From: CAZUVM01 sp964623885 | GTDB lineage: Bacteria > Verrucomicrobiota > Verrucomicrobiia > Limisphaerales > UBA8199 | NCBI GenBank assembly: GCA_964623885.1 | Contig: CAZUVM010000194.1 | Span: forward strand, 1 to 10,537 | Reading direction: 5' to 3' | Length of the DNA stretch: 10,537 nucleotides | Part shown: positions 6,224 through 10,537 of the stretch, in pieces | How the letters are laid out: every line of letters starts with the position of its first letter | Position numbering within the stretch: the stretch's first letter is position 1 | Notes under the pieces: generated by a model | What the model saw: only the letters and a program-made list of their open reading frames with translations | Told to the model about the DNA's origin: nothing | Databases searched by the model: none | Made by a program: the position numbers and the translations under genes

Positions 6224-7600
6224 TCACAGGAAGCGGATCCGCTTGGCCACGTGGGTGTTCACGGATTGGTAGGGTTCAAGCAGGTTGCCCAACGCAAACA
6301 AGCTCAGCCGGATGCTTTCCGTATCATCTTCGCCGATGGCGCCGGTGAAAATCTGCGTTAGATACTCGATGCCTGCCCGGGAAGGCTTCATGAGTTTCGC
6401 ATCGTAGAATAAGGGATGAACCCGGCGCGCGTGAATGAACCCATAGCGGTCGCGGAACCCGTTGGCATCAAAACTGTCCAGATAAAAGCCTTGTTTGCGA
6501 TTCCATTGGAGGGTAGCAACGACGTTGTTTCGCCCTTCCAGCAAAAGATCCACTGCTTTGCTGCCCAAACCCGCTGCGTGAAAGCGATCGAATCGAATGG
6601 GGCGTCCACCGCGCTGCGTGTGTCCAATTTTCCGGGTAAAAATCACCTCACGAGCGGTTTCACCGCGCCGCAGATCTTGGAAGTATTTGTCGCCCAAATG
6701 CTTTATGAGGATCTGCCGAAGTGCGTCGGCAGCGCCACTCAGAAGTTGATTCCCGGCGGGATCGTGGGAAGCCTCTTCGGCGCCCAACTCATTGCCTGCC
6801 TCATCGACGATGCCCTCGCCGCAAACGATGACGACATTTTTTTGAAGTTCATAAAGCTCCTTTACCCTTTCGACGAGCGGTTCAATCTGCAGCGGACATT
6901 CCGGCAACAGGATTATGTCGGGGCGGCCGTAGGCGGCACCCAGAGCGATATAACCGGAGTGGCGCCCCATAACTTCGACGATAGCGATGCGGCGGTGGCT
7001 TTCGGCGGTCGAGCGAATCCGGCGAATGCCGATCGAGGAGACATAAACGGCGGTGGCAAAACCGGGAGTGACGAAGTTAATCATGTAATCCAGGTCAAAC
7101 ACGGTTCGCGATGGCGTGCGCACATAGTAATACTCCCCGGACGGGGCTCCATTATGGCGCCGCCACTCGTCGGGCTCGTTGCGGTAATTGAGGCCCAGGT
7201 CGTTGTCGATGGTTTTAGGCGCAAGCACTACCGGCAGGAAATTGGCCAGGGGCTGCATGCCATTCAGGGTTCCATCGCCGCCGATGCAGATGAGTCCTTC
7301 AATCTTCAGTCGAGACAGACGCTCGTAAATTTCTCCATGCGAGTGCTTGTCAGTTGAGTCGATGTAATCACGTGATGCGCCCAGGATCGTGCCGCCCAGC
7401 GTCGGATCCAGTTCGGGGATGGGCTGGAGCAGAGGGTTCAAGTGCACGTGCGGAACCCGCGCGTTGAACAGGCTGTTAAATCCTTTGATGAGGCCAAAAA
7501 TCTCGATGCCCAACTGATTGGCGCGGGCGACGGCGCCGTGGATGGTGGCATTCAAAGCGGGGGTGTCTCCCCCGGCGGTCAGCACTCCAATGCGTCTCAT
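6224..7600 (-). CDS. 6-phosphofructokinase family protein (PfkA superfamily, probably ATP-dependent)
   Basis: It should phosphorylate fructose 6-phosphate to fructose 1,6-bisphosphate in glycolysis, in the cytoplasm. It is 458 aa, longer than E. coli PfkA (about 320). The motifs in order are GGDT-PALN (10-17, usually PGLN), GGDGT (107-111), PKTIDND (128-134, catalytic Asp132), MGRHSG (211-216), GEG (261-263) and QRGG (329-332). Gly110 at the site that is Asp in pyrophosphate enzymes, combined with Lys129 at the site that is Gly in classical ATP enzymes, is the mixed signature of the long ATP-PFK group, so ATP is the more likely donor. An insert of about 35 residues (~137-172, with RNEPDEW and GEYYYVRTP) follows the catalytic loop, and the C-terminal extension is about 100 residues. 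It begins 32 bp after hsp20 on the same strand. No Shine-Dalgarno is visible. Confidence 0.92.
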   Translation of the reverse strand: MRRIGVLTAGGDTPALNATIHGAVARANQLGIEIFGLIKGFNSLFNARVPHVHLNPLLQPIPELDPTLGGTILGASRDYIDSTDKHSHGEIYERLSRLKIEGLICIGGDGTLNGMQPLANFLPVVLAPKTIDNDLGLNYRNEPDEWRRHNGAPSGEYYYVRTPSRTVFDLDYMINFVTPGFATAVYVSSIGIRRIRSTAESHRRIAIVEVMGRHSGYIALGAAYGRPDIILLPECPLQIEPLVERVKELYELQKNVVIVCGEGIVDEAGNELGAEEASHDPAGNQLLSGAADALRQILIKHLGDKYFQDLRRGETAREVIFTRKIGHTQRGGRPIRFDRFHAAGLGSKAVDLLLEGRNNVVATLQWNRKQGFYLDSFDANGFRDRYGFIHARRVHPLFYDAKLMKPSRAGIEYLTQIFTGAIGEDDTESIRLSLFALGNLLEPYQSVNTHVAKRIRFL

Positions 7601-7632
7601 CTGGGCGATTTTGGAGCCAGGCGGGGCACCGT

Positions 7633-8067
7633 TTATGCCGCCGAACAGAGTCTCAGTTTCGGCCGTGTGTCGCCCACCGGCGGATTCGGCGGCGCCGCAC
7701 CGGCCTTCGGCACGTGCAACTCCAAAACCCCGTTCTGAAATGTGGAGTTTATCGCTGCCTTGTTTGCGTCGTCCGGCAGGGCGAAGCGCCGCTCGAAATA
7801 GCCTTGCGGCCTTTCAATGCGCAGGGACTTCTTGTGCTCAACCGGCGGGGTGCCGCGTTCACCGCTAACGAACAAGCCGTCCTGCTCGACGAACACGTGC
7901 AGGTTCCCAGGATTCACATCGGGCAAATCAATTTTGAACAAGTACTCCCCGGCGTCTTCCATGATATCCACCGCAGGAAACCAGTCGGCATCTGTTCGCG
8001 ATCGCTGGGCCGCAGGAATCGTCGCCAGTGGGGCCAGCAAAGGGTGATCTTCGGAGGTATCGTTCAT
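7633..8067 (-). CDS. Hsp20/alpha-crystallin family small heat shock protein
   Basis: This is an ATP-independent holdase chaperone that forms cytoplasmic oligomers and keeps unfolding proteins soluble. It is 144 aa, typical for bacterial Hsp20. The alpha-crystallin domain spans about 29-121. It opens with WFPAVDIMEDAGEYLFKIDLPD, has ERPQGYFERRFALPDD in the middle, and closes with FQNGVLELHVPK, the family's A-x-x-x-N-G-V-L-type signature. The C-terminal tail is Pro-rich and contains LRL at 138-140, a possible version of the I-x-I oligomer anchor. It lies 6 bp after the zinc-ribbon gene and 32 bp before pfk. I see no CIRCE-type inverted repeat or other heat-shock operator upstream, so regulation is unclear. 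Confidence 0.95.
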   Translation of the reverse strand: MNDTSEDHPLLAPLATIPAAQRSRTDADWFPAVDIMEDAGEYLFKIDLPDVNPGNLHVFVEQDGLFVSGERGTPPVEHKKSLRIERPQGYFERRFALPDDANKAAINSTFQNGVLELHVPKAGAAPPNPPVGDTRPKLRLCSAA

Positions 8068-8073
8068 AGATTT

Positions 8074-8391
8074 TCAAATTGAATTTTCAAAGTGCTGCGG
8101 GCTCTGGAGATCTTCAGCTTGGAAAAAAGAGTGGGCGGAGGACATGAATCCTCGCCCGCGCCGGCAAAAGATTCGATAAATTTCGCGCCATTGCTTTTTG
8201 GCTTCTTTGAATGAAATCCCGCCCCAACGCTCCGCCAAATGTAATGGGATCTTCAAATGGCACTGTGCACAGACACATCCGCGGGGCCTTCCAGTGCCTT
8301 GTTTTAAGGCCTCACTGAAACTCAAGGGCAAGCAGCGGGTCGAACCGCATTCCGGACATACGAACCGTTCTGTGCGGCATGCGACTTTCAT
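8074..8391 (-). CDS. Small zinc-ribbon protein of unknown function
   Basis: This is a 105-aa protein not recognised as a named family. Cys12-x-x-Cys15 and Cys41-x-x-Cys44 (with Cys39 and His45 nearby) make a four-cysteine zinc ribbon, the middle of which carries a Gly/Arg-rich turn (GTGRPRG). The C-terminal half is basic and aromatic, for example KKQWREIYRIF, and could bind nucleic acid or protein. The ATG at 8391 is preferred over upstream in-frame non-ATG starts because those would place about 34 residues inside the preceding gene and add nothing conserved. It starts 8 nt after the stop of the zinc-ribbon membrane protein and ends 6 bp before hsp20, which suggests one transcript. Confidence 0.75.
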   Translation of the reverse strand: MKVACRTERFVCPECGSTRCLPLSFSEALKQGTGRPRGCVCAQCHLKIPLHLAERWGGISFKEAKKQWREIYRIFCRRGRGFMSSAHSFFQAEDLQSPQHFENSI

Positions 8392-8399
8392 TGTTGTTT

Positions 8400-8786
8400 T
8401 CAGCGTTGCAGGGCCATGGAGGTGTACAGGAGTGTGAAGCTGAGCAACAAGCCGGCCCACCTCAACCACGGATGGCGCTCCCGTCGCACGCAAGCGACCG
8501 CGCTGAATAGAAGACCGCAGACCAGTAGCGGAGCCGGACTCTTGAGGTTGCCAAGGACCGCGTGCTGCTCTCCTGGTCGATCAGGGAAGTTGCTGGCCCA
8601 AACCAATACGTACAGCAGCAACCCCCCGATGATGGTTGCGGCCAGCGAGAACCCTCCGAAGAACGGGGTGCGCTCGTCCCCGGTCATTGGTGTTCCATCC
8701 GAATAATCTGTATACTTCTGGCCGCAATGGTCACATTCGAAGGCTTCTTCCGCAGCATCGCGTCCACACCAGTTACAGGTTTTCAT
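8400..8786 (-). CDS. Zinc-ribbon membrane protein of unknown function
   Basis: From the ATG at 8786 the protein has 128 residues. It begins with a short zinc ribbon (Cys4-x-x-Cys7 and Cys18-x-x-Cys21) of the zf-ribbon type found on many small bacterial membrane proteins. Three hydrophobic segments follow, at about 44-64, 85-100 and 106-124, separated by basic patches such as RRERH. A cytoplasmic ribbon attached to a small membrane anchor is the likely arrangement. An in-frame TTG at 8879 would add 31 residues and overlap the pseudopilin stop, but the conserved-looking protein starts exactly at the ribbon. It heads the run that continues with the second zinc-ribbon gene, hsp20 and pfk. No Shine-Dalgarno is seen. 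Confidence 0.75.
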   Translation of the reverse strand: MKTCNWCGRDAAEEAFECDHCGQKYTDYSDGTPMTGDERTPFFGGFSLAATIIGGLLLYVLVWASNFPDRPGEQHAVLGNLKSPAPLLVCGLLFSAVACVRRERHPWLRWAGLLLSFTLLYTSMALQR

Positions 8787-8875
8787 AGTGACTTTGAACA
8801 GAGGCGTCTGAGTTGCAGATTTCGTTTCAAATTTCCAAAGTTTCTGTTGCTCGCAGTTGCCTGAGTAAAAGAGAG

Positions 8876-9700
8876 TCAAGGGATTTCGACGCGATTGAGA
8901 TTGGGGGGGCTGCAGTTGGGCGGATTCTGGAAAGCGCCATTCGAATTACCGCCAATATCACCGGTGTTCTGGAGGGCCTGTTGCAGCGTAAAACGACTGT
9001 ACTGCTGCACGCTGCCATCGGCGAGGCCCACATTGCCCTGCTTCTGGTGCATGTTATCCAGCCAACCGATAGAATTGTTATTGGCCGGGAAGTTGGTGCC
9101 GAGCGCGGCATTGCAGTAGGTGCCGGCTGCGGGATAAGGACCGTCATAGGCTGCGATGGGCGGATTGCCGCTGCCCAGGTTATGGTCGCCATCGAGGAAC
9201 ATCTGCGGCATGGTGTCCACCGCGTCCACGCCAACGAAATAGCTCGTGTTCATATCATTGGTGAACGGCACCGAGTTGGCGGAATTGGCCGGCACGAGGC
9301 CGGCGAACGTGCTGGAGATTTGCCGGATGCTATCCGGTTCGGATGGACACATGACGACCTTGGGCGTGTTCAATTCGTTGGACATGCACATGAAGAACCC
9401 GAAAGCGCCCCTGCTCGCGACCTGAGTGCCGGCCACCACGCGCGGGGCGCCAACATAATCAGAATACCCACCGTTAATGGTTGTCACTCGCATCGGGTAA
9501 GCATCGCCGTTGTCCAGGGCCCACGTGCGGAACGCGATGCCGATCTCCTTCAGGTTGTTGGTGCAGCTAATCCGCTGGGCGCGCGCCTTGGCTTTGGCCA
9601 GGGCCGGCAGCAGCATAGCCGCCAGGATGGCGATGATGGCGATCACAACGAGCAACTCGATCAAGGTGAAAGCCAAAATTTGATTTTTTAATTTCTTCAT
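8876..9700 (-). CDS. Type II secretion/type IV pilin-like prepilin with H-X9-DG domain
   Basis: This is a pseudopilin-like exported protein of 274 aa. Its N-terminus has a short basic leader (MKKLKNQILA) and then FTLIELLVVIAII, the prepilin peptidase site and membrane helix, with Glu at +5 of the mature protein. Cleavage would fall after Ala10, where most members have Gly. The helix runs into LPALAKAKARAQ, typical of the large Verrucomicrobiota/Planctomycetota set. The C-terminal part has His218, nine residues, then Asp228-Gly229, an exact H-X9-DG motif, in a GNVGLADGSVQQ setting. The middle region is Asn/Gly/Pro-rich with several cysteines. The genome probably has many paralogues, so the specific role (secretion, surface structure) is unknown. 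It lies 45 bp downstream of L2 on the same strand and may be co-transcribed with it. Confidence 0.93.
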   Translation of the reverse strand: MKKLKNQILAFTLIELLVVIAIIAILAAMLLPALAKAKARAQRISCTNNLKEIGIAFRTWALDNGDAYPMRVTTINGGYSDYVGAPRVVAGTQVASRGAFGFFMCMSNELNTPKVVMCPSEPDSIRQISSTFAGLVPANSANSVPFTNDMNTSYFVGVDAVDTMPQMFLDGDHNLGSGNPPIAAYDGPYPAAGTYCNAALGTNFPANNNSIGWLDNMHQKQGNVGLADGSVQQYSRFTLQQALQNTGDIGGNSNGAFQNPPNCSPPNLNRVEIP

Positions 9701-9745
9701 AGTTTTGCGGTATTGATTGGTTGGTCCTCTGGGGGCCCTTTGCGA

Positions 9746-10294
9746 TTATTTCTCCTGTGCGCTCCAGCCAACGGCGTAACCTTTTGGCAGCGACACGACT
9801 TCATTGGCGCTTGCTGTCAATTGCGGCTTCCACCCCGGCTGCAGTATGACCTTGGTCAGTTGGTTCGGCTTGATTAACACGGGCACTCGCACCAGCCCGT
9901 AAAACTCCGCGTCCGCCCTCACTTCATAGCGGCCCGCCGGCAAACTCACAATCGTGGGCGTCTCGTCCTCATGATTCTGCGCATTCCAAACGCGCTGCAG
10001 GCGTTTGCCGTCGGCGGTGTAGATCTGATAATCGCGATGAGGAAAATACGGCACATCATGGTCCACCTCAAACTCATCGGTCTCGGTGAACACCTGCAAC
10101 CGGCCGACGCCCGTTAAATAGGAACCCCCGGTACTGTGCGCCGGGCCTATCGGTGACAGCACCAGGGGTTCTGAGCCACAGGAAGTTAACAGCAACAAGG
10201 AAAGGAACGAACAAAGCGTGCTGAATCGCTTACACCATCCTGCTATGGTTCCCGAAGCCGCGCTGTCGCGGCTATTTGTCGGGTGCTTGTTCAT
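9746..10294 (-). CDS. Lipoprotein L2, paralogue of L1
   Basis: It is 182 aa from the ATG at 10294. A hydrophobic segment (~25-38) ends in LLTSC, a good lipobox with Cys39. The mature part repeats the L1 plan: SPIGPAH, then VPYFPHRDYQIYTADGK (~81-97), SLPAGRYEVRA (~117-127), VPVLIKP (~137-143), and a C-terminal LPKGYAVGWSA (~169-179) that matches LPTGEIVGWRA in L1. The family is unknown to me, and a small beta-sandwich of the PEGA/carboxypeptidase-regulatory type is an inference. An in-frame GTG at 10315 would extend it by 7 residues. I reject that start because it lies inside the GTGCGAC element of array C, and L1 also begins with MN. Array C ends only 14 nt upstream of the ATG, so this gene is the best candidate for direct control by the array. 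Confidence 0.88.
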   Translation of the reverse strand: MNKHPTNSRDSAASGTIAGWCKRFSTLCSFLSLLLLTSCGSEPLVLSPIGPAHSTGGSYLTGVGRLQVFTETDEFEVDHDVPYFPHRDYQIYTADGKRLQRVWNAQNHEDETPTIVSLPAGRYEVRADAEFYGLVRVPVLIKPNQLTKVILQPGWKPQLTASANEVVSLPKGYAVGWSAQEK

Positions 10295-10308
10295 GCGACA
10301 CTCGCAAC

Positions 10309-10348
10309 GTCGCACGCGATTATTAAAGGATGATTAACGGCACATTAA
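10309..10348 (-). promoter_or_regulatory. Operator-like array C upstream of L2: three TTAAT units at 11-bp period plus GTGCGAC
   Basis: Read on the minus strand from 10348, the units are TTAATGTGCCG, TTAATCATCCT and TTAATAATCGC, followed by GTGCGAC (10309-10315). The 37 bp 10312-10348 match 5546-5582 (array A) at 31 positions by hand count. The polarity is towards L2. Confidence 0.75.
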
Positions 10349-10398
10349 ATTTCTCATTTGGCCAAGTGAAAGTAATTCATTTCCGATTGAGGTGAGAT

Positions 10399-10438
10399 TT
10401 AATGCGCCGTTAATCCTGCGTTAATGAGCCGGTGGCAC
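10399..10438 (+). promoter_or_regulatory. Operator-like array D: three TTAAT units at 11-bp period plus GTGGCAC, pointing right
   Basis: On the plus strand, TTAATGCGCCG, TTAATCCTGCG and TTAATGAGCCG run without interruption and are followed by GTGGCAC. Array D is opposed to array C across a 50-bp gap, so each array points to its own flank. This is the layout expected of a divergent promoter pair under one regulator. Its target would lie mostly beyond the window. Confidence 0.75.
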
Positions 10439-10537
10439 ACTGACACGTAATCAGGAAGCGCCGCGGAAGTGATCCCGCGACTGAGAGCAACGGCTAACCT
10501 GCGAGTGTTATCTGTGGATTAAAAGATGGAGCCGGAA
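10439..10537 (+). other. Probable 5' leader and possible start of a truncated plus-strand gene
   Basis: A hairpin with arms CGCGG (10462-10466) and CCGCG (10475-10479) sits in the leader. An ATG at 10526 opens a frame (MEPE) that runs off the window. No Shine-Dalgarno is clear. I see no known riboswitch core. The call rests mainly on the orientation of array D. Confidence 0.3.

Noticed and set aside
6231..6244. Perfect 14-bp palindrome AAGCGGATCCGCTT at the end of the phosphofructokinase gene
   Set aside because: It lies in codons for the last residues, has no T-tract after it, and such palindromes occur by chance.
6416..7357. Long plus-strand open frame of 313 codons opposite the phosphofructokinase gene
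   Set aside because: It is antisense to a gene with all PFK motifs. Its own translation shows no domain, and it is explained by the codon bias of the real gene.
8813..9691. Plus-strand open frame of 292 codons opposite the pseudopilin
   Set aside because: Its translation is a His/Gly/Ile-rich shadow without a recognisable fold. The minus strand encodes an unmistakable prepilin with FTLIE and H-X9-DG.
10316..10431. CRISPR or plasmid-type iteron/origin interpretation of the TTAAT repeats
   Set aside because: Units are 11 bp with only a 5-6 bp core, three per array, with no spacers. No replication initiator gene or DnaA boxes are seen. A regulator operator explains the phase and polarity better.
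10432..10447. Sigma-54 promoter suggested by TGGCAC after array D
   Set aside because: The -12 TTGC element is absent at the required spacing, and the sibling arrays have GTGCCAC or GTGCGAC, which break the TGGCAC pattern.

Overview
The window looks like chromosomal DNA of a Verrucomicrobiota member, probably of the Limisphaerales/Pedosphaera type. The main clue is the pseudopilin at 8876-9700, which joins an FTLIELLVVIAII-type N-terminus followed by LPALAKAKARAQ to a C-terminal H-X9-DG motif. That combination is very common in Verrucomicrobiota and related PVC bacteria. Weak or absent Shine-Dalgarno sequences at most starts and a moderately high GC content fit this. I see no rRNA, tRNA, IS element or CRISPR array.

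Layout. Positions 2-2706 (+) hold the last part of an RND efflux permease and a TolC-type outer membrane protein, overlapping by 4 bp. Positions 5019-2721 (-) hold a tight three-gene unit: a membrane histidine kinase, a single-domain response regulator and a lipoprotein (L1), joined by two 4-bp overlaps. Positions 5020-5869 have no convincing gene but contain operator-like repeats and hairpins. A small possible lipoprotein lies at 5870-6172 (+). A minus-strand run from 8786 to 6224 encodes a zinc-ribbon membrane protein, a zinc-ribbon protein, an Hsp20 chaperone and a phosphofructokinase. Further upstream on the minus strand are a lipoprotein (L2, 10294-9746), paralogous to L1, and the pseudopilin (9700-8876). 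The window ends in a probable divergent promoter region.

The most interesting signal is not a gene. Four arrays each carry exactly three TTAAT-type units at an exact 11-bp period, at 5550-5582, 5716-5748, 10316-10348 and 10399-10431. Read in one polarity they share a position-specific pattern, TTAATG-N5-TTMATC-N5-TTAATR-N5. In three of the four this is followed immediately by GTGSSAC. Eleven-bp direct repeats are typical of OmpR/PhoB-family winged-helix regulators, and TTAA-core repeats at this period resemble the Pho boxes of Bacillus PhoP and cyanobacterial SphR. Two arrays point outward from the intergenic region next to L2, and two lie upstream of the kinase operon that encodes L1. A shared regulon of cell-envelope lipoproteins and a two-component system is therefore a reasonable hypothesis. 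The regulator is not encoded here, because the only response regulator in the window has no DNA-binding domain.
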